A stretch of DNA of 64,000 bases from Streptomyces niger (GTDB lineage Bacteria; Actinomycetota; Actinomycetes; Streptomycetales; Streptomycetaceae): positions 1 through 64,000 of the forward strand of contig NZ_JOFQ01000021.1 in the NCBI RefSeq assembly GCF_000718305.1, written 5' to 3'. The notes under the pieces are model-generated. The model did not search any database, was not told the DNA's origin, and worked only from the letters and a program-made list of their open reading frames with translations. A program made the position numbers and the translations under genes. Below are positions 8,612 to 17,921 of the stretch, one piece after another. The number at the start of each line of letters is the position of its first letter. Positions within the stretch are counted from its first letter, which is position 1.

Positions 8612-10746
8612 CTACCACCGCAGAGCTTCTCAAGGGGGCGGCCGAGCTGTTCCCCGACGAGGTCGTGACCCAGGCGCACGTACGCCACCTCGACCTCCCG
8701 TACGGCGCCGGGCGCTTCGCGCTCATCACGCTGGACAACGGCCTGGACCACACCAAGCCGACCACCTTCGGGCCGCAGTCCCTCGCCAACCTCAACGTGG
8801 CGATCGACCAGGTCGAGAAGGAGGCCGCGGACGGCGAGATCGTCGGTGTGGGCATCACCGGCAAGCCGTTCATCTTCGCCGTCGGCGCCGACCTCAAGGG
8901 CGTCGAGCTGCTGAAGAAGCACGAGGACGCGCTCGCCATCGGCAAGGGCGGCCACGACGTCTTCAAGCGGCTGTCCGCGCTCGCCGTGCCGACCTTCGCG
9001 TACTACAACGGCGCGGCCATGGGCGGCGGCGTCGAGGTCGGCCTGCACTGCTCGTACCGCACCGTCTCCAAGGCGCTGCCCGCGTTCTCGCTGCCCGAGG
9101 TCTTCCTCGGCCTGGTGCCCGGCTGGGGCGGCTGCGTGCTGCTGCCGAACCTCATCGGCGCCGACCGCGCGGTCTCGGTGATCATCGAGAACTCGCTCAA
9201 CCAGAACAAGCAGCTCAAGGGCCAGCAGGTCTACGACCTGGGGATCGCCGACGCGATCTTCGAGGGCGCGGACTTCCTGGAGCAGTCGCTGCTGTGGACC
9301 GCCTCCGTCCTCAAGGGCGACGTCGAGGTCGTCCGGGCCGAGCTGGACCGCGGCGACGCCTGGGACCAGGCCGTGGCGCGCGGCAAGGCCATCGCCGACG
9401 GCAAGGTGCACGGCGCGGCCCCGGCCGCCTACCGCGCGCTGGACATCATCGCCAAGGCCAAGAACGGCGACCTGCGCCAGGGCTTCGACGCCGAGGACCA
9501 GGCCCTCGCGGACCTGATCATGGGCGGCGAGCTGCGCAGCGGCATCTACGCGTTCAACCTGGTGCAGAAGCGCGCCAAGCGCCCGGCCGGCGCGCCGGAC
9601 AAGAACCTGGCCCGCCCGGTCACCAAGGTCGGCGTGGTCGGCGCCGGCCTGATGGCCAGCCAGCTGGCGCTGCTCTTCGCCCGCCGCCTGGAGGTGCCGG
9701 TCGTGCTGACCGACATCGACCAGGCGCGCATCGACAAGGGCGTGGAGTACGTCCACGGCGAGATCGACAAGCTGCTGCTCAAGGGCCGCGTCAACCAGGA
9801 CAAGGCCAACCGCCTCAAGGGCCTGGTCTCCGGCGTCCTGGACAAGGCGGACGGCTTCGCGGACGCGGACTTCGTCATCGAGGCCGTGTTCGAGGAGATG
9901 AGCGTCAAGCAGCAGGTGTTCGCGGAGGTCGAGGCGGTCGCCCCGGCGCACGCCATCCTCGCGACCAACACCTCCTCGCTGTCCGTCTCGGAGATGGCGT
10001 CGAAGCTGAAGCACCCCGAGCGGGTCGTGGGCTTCCACTTCTTCAACCCGGTCGCGATCCTGCCGCTGCTGGAGATCGTCCGCGGCGAGAAGACCGACGA
10101 CGCGTCGCTGGCCACCGCCTTCTCGGTCGCCAAGTCGCTGAAGAAGACCGCGGTGCTCTGCAAGGACGCCCCGGCGTTCGTCGTGAACCGCATCCTCACC
10201 CGCTTCATGGGCGAGATCCAGAACGTCATCGACGAGGGCACCCCGGTCGACGTGGCGGAGAAGGCCATCGAGCCGCTCGGCCTGCCGATGTCCCCGCTGG
10301 TGCTGCTGGAGCTGGTCGGCCCGGCCATCGGCCTGCACGTCTCGGAGACCCTGAACGGCGCCTTCCCGGAGCGCTTCAAGGTGTCGCCGAACCTGAAGGC
10401 GGTCGTGGACGCCGGCAAGCGCGGCTTCTACGTGTACTCCGCCGAGAATCCTGCCGCGCCCGAGCTGGACCCGGAGGTCGCGGCGCTGCTCCAGCAGGGC
10501 GACACGGTCCTGACCGAGCAGCAGGTCCGCGACCGCGTCCTGGACGCCGTCGCGCAGGAGATCGGCCTGATGCTGGAGGAGGGTGTCGTCGCCGAGGCGC
10601 AGGACATCGACCTGTGCCTGATCACCGGCGCCGGCTGGCCCTTCCACCTGGGCGGCATCACGCCGTACCTGGACCGCGAGGGCGTCTCCGAGCGCGTCAA
10701 CGGCAAGAAGTTCCTCGCGCCGGGCGTCGCCAGCGTCCCCGCGTAA
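8608..10746 (+). CDS. fadB: 3-hydroxyacyl-CoA dehydrogenase/enoyl-CoA hydratase (FadB-type multifunctional enzyme)
   Basis: A 712-residue fusion that hydrates enoyl-CoA and oxidises the 3-hydroxyacyl-CoA product, feeding the thiolase encoded just upstream. N-terminal crotonase domain (about 1-300): FAVGADLKGVE and GAAMGGGVEVG form the oxyanion hole, and LPEVFLGLVPGWGG holds the second catalytic region. The dehydrogenase domain starts near 340 with the NAD-binding VGVVGAGLMASQLA, then GFHFFNPV with the catalytic His and a C-terminal dehydrogenase domain to the end. Start GTG overlaps the fadA stop. A strong 15-bp hairpin follows the TAA. Confidence 0.93.
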   Translation: MTTTAELLKGAAELFPDEVVTQAHVRHLDLPYGAGRFALITLDNGLDHTKPTTFGPQSLANLNVAIDQVEKEAADGEIVGVGITGKPFIFAVGADLKGVELLKKHEDALAIGKGGHDVFKRLSALAVPTFAYYNGAAMGGGVEVGLHCSYRTVSKALPAFSLPEVFLGLVPGWGGCVLLPNLIGADRAVSVIIENSLNQNKQLKGQQVYDLGIADAIFEGADFLEQSLLWTASVLKGDVEVVRAELDRGDAWDQAVARGKAIADGKVHGAAPAAYRALDIIAKAKNGDLRQGFDAEDQALADLIMGGELRSGIYAFNLVQKRAKRPAGAPDKNLARPVTKVGVVGAGLMASQLALLFARRLEVPVVLTDIDQARIDKGVEYVHGEIDKLLLKGRVNQDKANRLKGLVSGVLDKADGFADADFVIEAVFEEMSVKQQVFAEVEAVAPAHAILATNTSSLSVSEMASKLKHPERVVGFHFFNPVAILPLLEIVRGEKTDDASLATAFSVAKSLKKTAVLCKDAPAFVVNRILTRFMGEIQNVIDEGTPVDVAEKAIEPLGLPMSPLVLLELVGPAIGLHVSETLNGAFPERFKVSPNLKAVVDAGKRGFYVYSAENPAAPELDPEVAALLQQGDTVLTEQQVRDRVLDAVAQEIGLMLEEGVVAEAQDIDLCLITGAGWPFHLGGITPYLDREGVSERVNGKKFLAPGVASVPA

Positions 10747-10781
10747 CACACCGGCGGGCGGCCCTGCCGCCCCCACGGGTC

Positions 10782-10819
10782 ACTGTCCCGGCACCATCCC
10801 TCAGTGGTGCCGGGGCAGT
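10782..10819. terminator. Terminator hairpin after fadB
   Basis: Arms ACTGTCCCGGCACCA (10782-10796) and TGGTGCCGGGGCAGT (10805-10819) pair over 15 bp with one G-T wobble and an 8-base loop. It lies 36 bases after the fadB stop, between convergent genes. Confidence 0.75.
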
Positions 10820-10870
10820 TCCGTATGTGCGGACGGTTCCGTCTGTGCGGACGATTCCGTTTGTGCGAAC
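10817..10870. repeat. Three tandem 18-bp imperfect repeats
   Basis: AGTTCCGTATGTGCGGAC (10817-10834), GGTTCCGTCTGTGCGGAC (10835-10852) and GATTCCGTTTGTGCGAAC (10853-10870) follow head to tail directly after the fadB terminator. There are no spacers between the copies. It is a noncoding minisatellite-like tract between convergent genes. Confidence 0.8.
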
Positions 10871-10925
10871 GCAACGGTCCGCCGCGCCGGCCAAGGCCTC
10901 GTCGGTCGGTGCTGCTCGGCGGCGC

Positions 10926-11435
10926 TCAGTGGTGCCAGGGCAGCCGTACCGGCTCAGCGGGCAGCCGGTCCGCCAGGATGTCGGCGAGGAGGCCGGCGAG
11001 GCCGTACGGGAAGACCTCCTCCTCCGGCGCCGCCAGTTCCTCCGCCGTCCACCACCGGTGGCCCACGATCGTCGCCCGCTCGTGGTCCTCGAAGCCGCCG
11101 GTGTCCACGTCGTGCCGGGCGACCCGGTACACGTAGAAGACGTCCTCGAACATCCCCGAGCGCCAGCCCAGGTCGGCGTACCCGGCGGTGCGGGCCACCG
11201 GCCCGGTCAGCGCCGTGTGGGGCACCGACAGGCCGGTCTCCTCGGCGAGTTCGCGCGCCGCGGCCCGGGCCGTGCGCTCCCAGCGGCGCACTCCCCCGCC
11301 GGGTGTGATCCAGCAGTACCGGGTCACCGGCCCCTCCGGGGGCAGCGGCGACCGGAAGAGGAGTATCCGGTCGTCGCCGTCGATGAGCAGGACCCGGGCC
11401 GAGCGGCGGGTCCGTGACCGTCTGCGTATCGGCAT
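10926..11435 (-). CDS. Nudix hydrolase
   Basis: A 169-residue Nudix protein. The Nudix box reads GGGVRRWERTARAAARELAEETGL split at residues about 47-70 and contains every catalytic residue (G-x5-E-x7-R-E-L-x-E-E-x-G-L) for Mg2+-dependent hydrolysis of a nucleoside diphosphate-X substrate. The N-terminus is highly basic (MPIRRRSRTRRS). The C-terminus has a WWTAEEL helix typical of generic Nudix enzymes. It converges on fadB. Substrate is not predictable. Confidence 0.88.
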   Translation of the reverse strand: MPIRRRSRTRRSARVLLIDGDDRILLFRSPLPPEGPVTRYCWITPGGGVRRWERTARAAARELAEETGLSVPHTALTGPVARTAGYADLGWRSGMFEDVFYVYRVARHDVDTGGFEDHERATIVGHRWWTAEELAAPEEEVFPYGLAGLLADILADRLPAEPVRLPWHH

Positions 11436-11482
11436 CGGCGCAGCCTACCGCCGCCGCGGACGGTCAGGACCGGGGACGCCCG

Positions 11483-12232
11483 TCACTCCTCCGGGCGCGC
11501 CGCCAGAAGGGCGTCCAGGGCCTGCGTGACCCATTCCTCGGTGGCCTCCTTGGTGACCCCCAGGCGGGTCAGGACGCCGTCGCCGTCCTCCTGTTCCAGC
11601 AGGGCGAGCAGCAGGTGCTCGGTGCCGACGTAGTTGTGGCCCAGCCGCAGGGCCTCGCGGAAGGTCAGCTCCAGCGCCTTCTTGGCGGCCGCGTCGAAGG
11701 GGATCAGGGCGGGCAACTCCCCCTCGGCGGCCGGCGGCTGCGCGGCCACGACCGCCTCGCGCACGGCCTCGACCGAGGCGCCCTGGGCGGTCAGCGCCCG
11801 GACCGCGAGCCCTTCCGGCTCGGCGAGGAGGCCGAGGACGAGGTGGCCGGTGCCGATCTCGGCGTGGCCGGCCGCCCTGGTCTCGTTCTGGGCGCTGACG
11901 ACGACGTTGCGGGCGCGCGGCGTGTAGCGCCCGAAGCCCTCGTTCGGGTCGAGGTCGGAGGTCGCGGGGCCCTTCGGCACGAAGCGCTTCTGGGCGGCCT
12001 GCTTGGTCACGCCCATGCTCTTGCCGATCTCGGTCCAGGAGGCGCCCGAGCGGCGGGCCTGGTCGACGAAGTGGCCGATCAGGTGGTCGGCCACGTCGCC
12101 GAGGTGGTCGGCGGCGAGGACCGCGTCGGTGAGCTGGTCCAGCGCGTCGGTGTGGACCTTCTTGATGGCCTCGATCAGGTCGTCGAGGCGTACCGGATGC
12201 GTGTCGCGTACGGGTTCCACGGAATCTGCCAT
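11483..12232 (-). CDS. Clp N-domain protein with N-terminal helix-turn-helix region
   Basis: A 249-residue protein with two parts. Residues about 15-85 carry an HTH-like segment (ASWTEIGKSMGVTKQAAQKRF), which suggests DNA binding. Residues about 100-245 hold two Clp R/N repeats (YTPRARNVVVSAQNETRAAGHAEIGTGHLVLGLL and LGHNYVGTEHLLLALL, each split here as motif only), as in ClpA/ClpC adaptor-binding domains, but with no AAA+ module. The ATG at 12232 is 3 bases from a GGTTGAC palindrome, with a second palindrome further upstream, suggesting direct autoregulation. It may be a regulator that senses protein-quality-control clients; this is inference. Confidence 0.8.
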   Translation of the reverse strand: MADSVEPVRDTHPVRLDDLIEAIKKVHTDALDQLTDAVLAADHLGDVADHLIGHFVDQARRSGASWTEIGKSMGVTKQAAQKRFVPKGPATSDLDPNEGFGRYTPRARNVVVSAQNETRAAGHAEIGTGHLVLGLLAEPEGLAVRALTAQGASVEAVREAVVAAQPPAAEGELPALIPFDAAAKKALELTFREALRLGHNYVGTEHLLLALLEQEDGDGVLTRLGVTKEATEEWVTQALDALLAARPEE

Positions 12233-12234
12233 GC

Positions 12235-12251
12235 GTCAACCGTAGGTTGAC
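12235..12251. promoter_or_regulatory. Palindrome 1 upstream of the Clp_N/HTH gene
   Basis: GTCAACCGTAGGTTGAC: perfect 7-bp arms around GTA, ending 3 bases before the start codon of the leftward Clp_N/HTH gene. Binding here would block initiation, so it is a likely autoregulatory operator. Confidence 0.6.
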
Positions 12252-12263
12252 GACACCCAAAGC

Positions 12264-12280
12264 GTCAACCCCGGGTTGTC
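12264..12280. promoter_or_regulatory. Palindrome 2 upstream of the Clp_N/HTH gene
   Basis: GTCAACCCCGGGTTGTC: the same 7-bp arms with one mismatch, centred 29 bases from the first palindrome (about three helical turns). The pair sits between the divergent Clp_N/HTH and NYN genes and could control both. Confidence 0.6.
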
Positions 12281-12333
12281 GCTCTCTGATGCGCCGGGAG
12301 CCCACCGCGTCGCATCGGTGCCACGATGAACCC

Positions 12334-12747
12334 ATGACAGCGACAACCACCCTCATCGTCGACGGCGCCAACGTCGTCGGCTCGGTGCCCGACGGCTGGT
12401 GGCACGACCGGCGGGGCGCGGCCGAGCGGCTGCGCGACGGCCTCGCGGCGTACGGCGAGACCGGCGTGCCCGGCATCGCGGAGCCGCCCGTTGAGCTCGT
12501 CCTCGTCGTGGAGGGCGCGGCCCGCGGCGTGGCGAGCGTCGACGGGGTACGGGTGGAATCGGCCGGCGGCAGCGGCGACGACCGCATCGTGGAGCTGGTC
12601 GCCGGCCTGCCCGACGGGCGGTCCTGCGTGGTCGTGACGGCCGACCGGGGCCTGCGCGCCCGCGTCGAGGCGCTGGGCGCCCGGGTGGCCGGGCCGCGCT
12701 CCGTGCGCCCGACCGGCACCGGAGGCGGCCGGACGCACGGACGCTGA
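12334..12747 (+). CDS. NYN-domain (PIN-like) protein, 137 aa
   Basis: A small soluble protein that begins TLIVDGANVVGS, the first acidic motif of NYN/PIN-like nuclease folds, and continues with GDDRIVELV and VVVTADRGLRARVEALGA, matching the later acidic and TxDxxL blocks. Such proteins are RNases or RNA-processing factors. Length is typical for compact NYN proteins. The start ATG at 12334 gives the Asp motif at residue 10. It diverges from the Clp_N/HTH gene and converges on the permease. Substrate unknown. Confidence 0.7.
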   Translation: MTATTTLIVDGANVVGSVPDGWWHDRRGAAERLRDGLAAYGETGVPGIAEPPVELVLVVEGAARGVASVDGVRVESAGGSGDDRIVELVAGLPDGRSCVVVTADRGLRARVEALGARVAGPRSVRPTGTGGGRTHGR

Positions 12748-12754
12748 GGGCCCG

Positions 12755-14260
12755 TCAGCGGTCGCGGTGGCCCATCCGGCTGTGCGACCGCCCGTAGAGG
12801 AAGTAGAAGACGAGCCCGATGGCCATCCAGACGGCGAACCGCAGCCAGGTCTCCGCCGTCAGGTTGATCATCAGCCACACGGACGCCAGCACCGACAGGA
12901 CCGGCACCAGCGGCACCAACGGGGTACGGAAGCTGCGCGGCAGGTCGGGCCGGGTGCGGCGCAGGATGACCACGCCCAGCGCGACCACGACGAACGCGAA
13001 CAGCGTGCCGATGTTGACCAGCTCGGCCAGGACGTCGATCGACGTGAATCCCGCCACCACCGCGACCACCACGCCGAGCACGATCGTGGACCGGTACGGC
13101 GTGCCGAAGCGCGGGTGCACCGTGGAGAACACCCGCGGCAGCAGTCCGTCGCGGCTCATCGCGAAGAAGACCCGGCTCTGCCCGAGCAGCAGGATCATGC
13201 AGACCGAGGTGAGGCCGACGGCCGCGCCGAAGCTGATCAGCCCCGCCCAGAAGGGGTGCCCGAGGTCCTTGAAGGCGTCGGCGAGCGGCGCGTCCGTGGA
13301 CAGCTTGCTGTACTTCTGCATGCCGGTGACGACGATGGACACGGCGACGTAGAGGACCGTGCAGATCAGCAGCGAGCCGAGGATGCCGCGCGGGACGTCG
13401 CGCTGCGGGTTGCGGGCCTCCTCGGCGGCGGTCGCGACGATGTCGAAGCCGATGAAGGCGAAGAACACCACGGCGGCGGCCGCGAAGATGCCCATCACGC
13501 CGAAGCTCGCCGGGGTGAAGCCGAACAGCGACTGGACCAGTGGCGCCTGCCAGCCGCTGCCGCCCGAACCGGTCACCGGCTCCGGCACGAACGGCTGGTA
13601 GTTGGCCCCGTGGATGAAGAAGGTGCCGACGATGATGACGAGCAGCACGACGGTGACCTTGATGCCGACGACCACCGCGGTCACCCGCGAGGACAGCTTC
13701 ATGCCCGCGACGAGGACGGCGGTCAGGACGAGGACGAGGATGCAGGCCAGCAGGTCGAAGCCGAAGTTTCCCTCATGGGTCCCGGACAGGCTCTGCGGCA
13801 GGTGGAAGCCCGCGCTGTCCAGCAGCGAGCGGATGTAGCCGGACCAGCCGACGGACACCACGGCGCACGCCAGCGCCAGCTCCAGGACCAGGTCCCAGCC
13901 GATGATCCAGGCGGGGAACTCGCCCAGCGAGGCGTAGGAGAAGGTGTACGCGGAGCCGGCCACCGGCACGGTGGAGGCGAACTCGGCGTAGCAGAGGGCG
14001 GCCAGCGCGCAGACCACGCCGGCGGCGACGAAGGACAGGGCGACCGCCGGGCCCGCCGACTCCTTGGCGATCTTGCCGGTGAGGACGAAGATGCCGGTAC
14101 CGATGATCACGCCGACGCCGAAGACCGTCAGGTCCAGGGCGGACAGCGACTTCCTGAGCGCGTGTTCGGGCTCCTCTGTGTCGCGGATCGACTCCTCGAC
14201 CGTCTTGGTCCGGAAGAGGCCGCGCCGGCGGCCCTCCGGCTCGGGCAACGAACTGCTCAT
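12755..14260 (-). CDS. APC-family amino acid permease (cationic amino acid transporter type)
   Basis: A 501-residue membrane transporter with about 12 hydrophobic segments. The first TM motif VFGVGVIIGTGIFVLTG contains the unwound GTG substrate-binding segment of the APC superfamily, and FFAFIGFDIVATAAEEARNPQR is the TM6 signature seen in CAT-type amino acid permeases. The N-terminal 40 residues are cytoplasmic and charged (RKSLSALDL). Start ATG 14260 was preferred over longer starts because the upstream sequence has no family similarity. It follows dxs on the same strand after a hairpin, so it is probably transcribed separately. Confidence 0.88.
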   Translation of the reverse strand: MSSSLPEPEGRRRGLFRTKTVEESIRDTEEPEHALRKSLSALDLTVFGVGVIIGTGIFVLTGKIAKESAGPAVALSFVAAGVVCALAALCYAEFASTVPVAGSAYTFSYASLGEFPAWIIGWDLVLELALACAVVSVGWSGYIRSLLDSAGFHLPQSLSGTHEGNFGFDLLACILVLVLTAVLVAGMKLSSRVTAVVVGIKVTVVLLVIIVGTFFIHGANYQPFVPEPVTGSGGSGWQAPLVQSLFGFTPASFGVMGIFAAAAVVFFAFIGFDIVATAAEEARNPQRDVPRGILGSLLICTVLYVAVSIVVTGMQKYSKLSTDAPLADAFKDLGHPFWAGLISFGAAVGLTSVCMILLLGQSRVFFAMSRDGLLPRVFSTVHPRFGTPYRSTIVLGVVVAVVAGFTSIDVLAELVNIGTLFAFVVVALGVVILRRTRPDLPRSFRTPLVPLVPVLSVLASVWLMINLTAETWLRFAVWMAIGLVFYFLYGRSHSRMGHRDR

Positions 14261-14379
14261 ACGAACCTCCGCCTGGGCGACCATCCATGAATCCCCAACT
14301 GACCGAGTTTCATCAATTGGCGGAAAAGGCTCATTGACGGCTTGCCCGGGCGGGCCCGAGATCACTCGATATGCGGAGG

Positions 14380-14413
14380 GGCCGGCGCTCACCCGGTGGA
14401 GTGAGCGCCGGCC
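14380..14413. terminator. Hairpin downstream of dxs
   Basis: Arms GGCCGGCGCTCA (14380-14391) and TGAGCGCCGGCC (14402-14413), 12 bp perfect with a 10-base loop, just beyond the dxs stop at 14432. Confidence 0.7.
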
Positions 14414-14431
14414 CCGTGGCCGCTCGTCCGG

Positions 14432-16390
14432 TCAGTCGCGGGCGATCCGGGCCGGCTCGGCGGCCTGCTCGTCCCCGGCGTCCGCGGCATCGGCTGCCTC
14501 GTCGTAGCGTCCGTCGATCTTCGCGACCAGGCCGGTGACCTGGCGGGCGATGTCCGGCGCCGTAAGGCCGATCTCGGCCATGATCTCCTTGCGGGAGGCG
14601 TGGTCGAGGAAGCGCTCGGGGATGCCGAAGTCGCGCAGCGGCACGTCCACGCCCGCGTCCCGCAGCGCCTGCGCGACCGCGGAGCCGACGCCGCCGGTGC
14701 GGATGCCGTCCTCGACGGTGACCACGACGCGGTGCTTCGCCGCCAGGCCCGGCAGCGCCGCGTCGACCGGCTTGACCCAGCGCGGGTCGACCACGGTCGT
14801 GGAGATGCCCTGCTTGTCGAGCAGGTCGGCGATCTCCAGGCACATCGGGGCGAGCGCGCCGACGGAGACCAGCAGGACGTCCGGCCGGGCGACGCTCTCC
14901 GGGGCCTTGCGCAGTACGTCCATGCCGCCGATCCGGTCCACGGCCTCGACGGCCGGGCCCACCGCGCCCTTGGAGTAGCGGACCACGGTCGGCGCGTCGT
15001 CGACCTCGACGGCCTCGCGCAGCTGGGCGCGTACCTGGTCGGCGTCGCGCGGCGCGGCGATCCGCAGCCCCGGCACGACCTGGAGGATCGACATGTCCCA
15101 CATGCCGTTGTGCGAGGCGCCGTCGGTGCCGGTGACGCCGGAGCGGTCCAGGACGAAGGTGACGCCGCACTTGTGCAGCGCCACGTCCATCAGGACCTGG
15201 TCGAAGGCGCGGTTCAGGAACGTGGCGTACAGCGCGAAGACCGGGTGCAGGCCGCCGGTGGCCAGGCCGGCCGCGGAGACCGCGCCGTGCTGCTCGGCGA
15301 TGCCCACGTCGTAGATCCGCTCGGGGAACTCCTTGGCGAACGCCTTCAGGCCGACCGGCTGGAGCATGGCCGCGGTGATCGCGACGATGTCCTCGCGCTC
15401 CCGGCCGAGCTTGACCATCTCCTCGCCGAAGACGGAGGTCCAGTCGGCGCCGGAGGCGGAGACCGGCAGGCCGGTGTCCGGGTGGATCACGCCGATGCCG
15501 TGGAAGCGGTCGGCCTCGTCCTGCTCGGCGGGCTCGTAGCCGCGGCCCTTCTCGGTGAGGCAGTGCACGATGACGGGGCCGCCGAAGCGCTTGGCGCGCT
15601 GCAGCGCGGACTCCAGCGCCTCGATGTCGTGGCCGTCGATCGGGCCGACGTACTTCAGGCCCAGGTCCTCGAACATGCCCTGCGGGGCGATGAAGTCCTT
15701 CAGCCCCTTCTTGGCGCCGTGCAGCGTCTCGTAGAGCGGCTTGCCGACGACCGGGGTGCGCTCCAGCAGGTCCTTGCCGCGGGCGAGGAACCGCTCGTAG
15801 CCGTCGGTCGTGCGCAGCGTGGCGAGGTGGTTGGCGAGGCCGCCGATGGTCGGCGCGTACGAGCGCTCGTTGTCGTTGACGACGATGACCAGCGGGCGGT
15901 CCTTGGCGACGGCGATGTTGTTCAGCGCCTCCCAGGCCATGCCGCCGGTCAGCGCGCCGTCGCCGATCACCGCGACGACGTTATCGTCCGTGCCGCGCAC
16001 CTGGTTGGCCTTGGCCAGGCCGTCGGCCCAGCCCAGCACCGTGGAGGCGTGGCTGTTCTCGATGACGTCGTGCTCGGACTCGGCGCGCGAGGGGTAGCCG
16101 GACAGGCCGCCCTTGGCCCGCAGCCCGGCGAAGTCCTGGCGCCCGGTGAGCAGCTTGTGGACGTAGGACTGGTGCCCGGTGTCGAAGAGGACCTTGTCCT
16201 TGGGCGACTCGAAGACGCGGTGCAGGGCGATGGTCAGCTCGACCACGCCGAGGTTCGGACCGAGGTGTCCGCCGGTCTTGGAGACGGCGTCGACAAGGAA
16301 CGTACGGATCTCTCCCGCCAGCTGCTCCAGCTGCTCCGGGCCGAGCCGGTCCAGATCGCGCGGTCCCGTGATACGGGTCAGCAGGGCCAC
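14432..16390 (-). CDS. dxs: 1-deoxy-D-xylulose-5-phosphate synthase
   Basis: Dxs condenses pyruvate with glyceraldehyde 3-phosphate using thiamine diphosphate, the entry step of the MEP isoprenoid pathway. The 652-residue length is normal. The N-terminal catalytic His is in [16 protein letters not shown], the ThDP motif is [16 protein letters not shown], and the transketolase central domain has [18 protein letters not shown]. The C-terminal domain ends at about residue 610, followed by an Ala/Asp-rich tail. The GTG start at 16390 gives [13 protein letters not shown], with GGAGG nearby upstream. It is separated from xylH by about 230 bases, so it is probably monocistronic. Confidence 0.95.
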   Translation of the reverse strand: MALLTRITGPRDLDRLGPEQLEQLAGEIRTFLVDAVSKTGGHLGPNLGVVELTIALHRVFESPKDKVLFDTGHQSYVHKLLTGRQDFAGLRAKGGLSGYPSRAESEHDVIENSHASTVLGWADGLAKANQVRGTDDNVVAVIGDGALTGGMAWEALNNIAVAKDRPLVIVVNDNERSYAPTIGGLANHLATLRTTDGYERFLARGKDLLERTPVVGKPLYETLHGAKKGLKDFIAPQGMFEDLGLKYVGPIDGHDIEALESALQRAKRFGGPVIVHCLTEKGRGYEPAEQDEADRFHGIGVIHPDTGLPVSASGADWTSVFGEEMVKLGREREDIVAITAAMLQPVGLKAFAKEFPERIYDVGIAEQHGAVSAAGLATGGLHPVFALYATFLNRAFDQVLMDVALHKCGVTFVLDRSGVTGTDGASHNGMWDMSILQVVPGLRIAAPRDADQVRAQLREAVEVDDAPTVVRYSKGAVGPAVEAVDRIGGMDVLRKAPESVARPDVLLVSVGALAPMCLEIADLLDKQGISTTVVDPRWVKPVDAALPGLAAKHRVVVTVEDGIRTGGVGSAVAQALRDAGVDVPLRDFGIPERFLDHASRKEIMAEIGLTAPDIARQVTGLVAKIDGRYDEAADAADAGDEQAAEPARIARD

Positions 16391-16619
16391 CCGTGCCTCC
16401 TTGCATTCGAGCGTTGTTCGAACCCGTCGCCGGTTCGAGCTTGATCGAGCTTGCCGATCAGTCGAGTCTAATGTTCCGCTCGGCGCGGCTGCGCGCGGGC
16501 GGTGCGATGAATGTCACGCGTACGGCCCCACCCGGCGGGTAACGCCTGGCAGGGCCGTACGGGGGTGAGCGGCGGGTGCCGTACGGCCGTCCGCGCGTGT
16601 CAGATCCGTAGCAGAACTG

Positions 16620-17921
16620 TCACGTCCGGCCGGCTGTCTTCTGGGTCCGGCGGGAGATCGAGTCGATCACGACGGCGGCCAGCAGCACCGCACCCGTGAT
16701 CATGAACTGGATTTCGCTGGCCATGCCCAGCAGGTTCAGCCCCTGCTGGATGGACTGGATGACCAGCATGCCCAGCAGTGCCGACCAGATCTTGCCGCGG
16801 CCGCCGAAGAGGCTGGTGCCGCCGATGACCGCCGCGGCGATCACGTTCATGAGCGTGTTGCCCGCGCCGAGGTTCTTCGTGGCGCCGCCCTGCAGGCTGG
16901 CGATGAAGAGCCCGCCGAACACGGCGAGCATCCCGGAGATCGCGAAGACCGTGATCCGGACCTTGTCGACGTTGATGCCGGCCCGGCGGGCCGCCTCCGC
17001 GTTGCCGCCGACCGCGAAGATCTGCCGGCCGTACGCGGTCCGGCGGACCACGAAGTCGGCGATCACCAGGACGGCCAGGAAGAGCACGAGGGCCAGCGGC
17101 AGGCCGCGCGCGCCCGCCGGCTCGTTCAGCACGTACGCGACGGCGAAGGCGATCACCGCGACCACGGCGGTGCGCAGCCCCACCTCGCTCAGCGGCCGCG
17201 AGGGCAGCCCGGCGGCCTTGCGCCGCTTGGTGTCCAGCAGCAGCGAGCCCGCGTACGCCAGGACGGCGATCAGCGCCAGGCCGTACGCCGCGGCCTTGTC
17301 CTCGAAGTAGTAGCCGGTGAGGTAGGCGACCAGGCTGTCGTCCGGCGTGTTGATGGAGCCTTCGCTGCCCATCAGCCAGATCTGCAGGCCGCTCCAGCCG
17401 AGGAAGCCGGCCAGGGTGACCACGAAGGCAGGCACGCCGATCTTGGCGAAGAAGAAGCCGTGCAGCGCGCCGATGAGCAGCCCGCAGGCGAGGGCGATCA
17501 GTACGGACAGCCAGTCGTTCAGGCCGTTGGTCACGCTGAGCACGGCCCAGACCGCGGCGCCCACACCGGCCACCGAGCCGACCGAGAGGTCGATCTCGCC
17601 CAGCAGCAGGACGAAGACGATGCCGACGGCCATGATGCCGAGGCCGGAGGTGTAGACGCCGATGTTGGCGAGGGAGCCGGCCGACAGGAAGCTGCTGGTC
17701 TGGAGCTGGAAGATGACCGCGATGACGATCAGGCCGAGGATGACCGGCAGCGAGCCCAGTTCGCCGCCGCGCATCCGCCGGGTGAAGTCGGTCCAGTACC
17801 CCTTGAAGCCCTGCTCGCGGACGAGCAGGCGGGGGTCGACGGCGGCGGCCGGTACGGCGCTCTTCTCCACCGGCTGCTCCGCCGGGGCGCCTGCCGCGCT
17901 CTTGGTGAGGTCGCTGCTCAT
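16620..17921 (-). CDS. xylH: Sugar ABC transporter permease, xylose type
   Basis: A 433-residue inner-membrane permease of the CUT2 (ribose/xylose) class. After about 60 polar N-terminal residues there are 10 or more hydrophobic segments. The CUT2 blocks GEIDLSVGSVAG and PAFVVTLAGFLGWSGLQIW match XylH/RbsC, and the coupling-helix region GNAEAARRAGINVDKVRI contacts the ATPase. Its ATG overlaps the xylG stop by 4 bases (ATGA), so the two are coupled. Order xylF-xylG-xylH next to rok7B7 and dxs matches the S. coelicolor xylose importer; the sugar assignment rests on this synteny. Confidence 0.88.
   Translation of the reverse strand: MSSDLTKSAAGAPAEQPVEKSAVPAAAVDPRLLVREQGFKGYWTDFTRRMRGGELGSLPVILGLIVIAVIFQLQTSSFLSAGSLANIGVYTSGLGIMAVGIVFVLLLGEIDLSVGSVAGVGAAVWAVLSVTNGLNDWLSVLIALACGLLIGALHGFFFAKIGVPAFVVTLAGFLGWSGLQIWLMGSEGSINTPDDSLVAYLTGYYFEDKAAAYGLALIAVLAYAGSLLLDTKRRKAAGLPSRPLSEVGLRTAVVAVIAFAVAYVLNEPAGARGLPLALVLFLAVLVIADFVVRRTAYGRQIFAVGGNAEAARRAGINVDKVRITVFAISGMLAVFGGLFIASLQGGATKNLGAGNTLMNVIAAAVIGGTSLFGGRGKIWSALLGMLVIQSIQQGLNLLGMASEIQFMITGAVLLAAVVIDSISRRTQKTAGRT

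Noticed and set aside
10817..10870. CRISPR-like array
   Set aside because: Repeats are 18 bp, adjacent and without spacers, and no cas genes exist in the window.
14600..16444. Long plus-strand open frame antisense to dxs
   Set aside because: It is a high-GC shadow of dxs with no family motifs; its composition is dominated by codons complementary to the real gene.
16391..16480. LexA (SOS) box in the dxs leader
   Set aside because: GTTCGAAC and several TCGAGC motifs occur, but the actinobacterial form GAAC-N4-GTTC is not present in the right arrangement.
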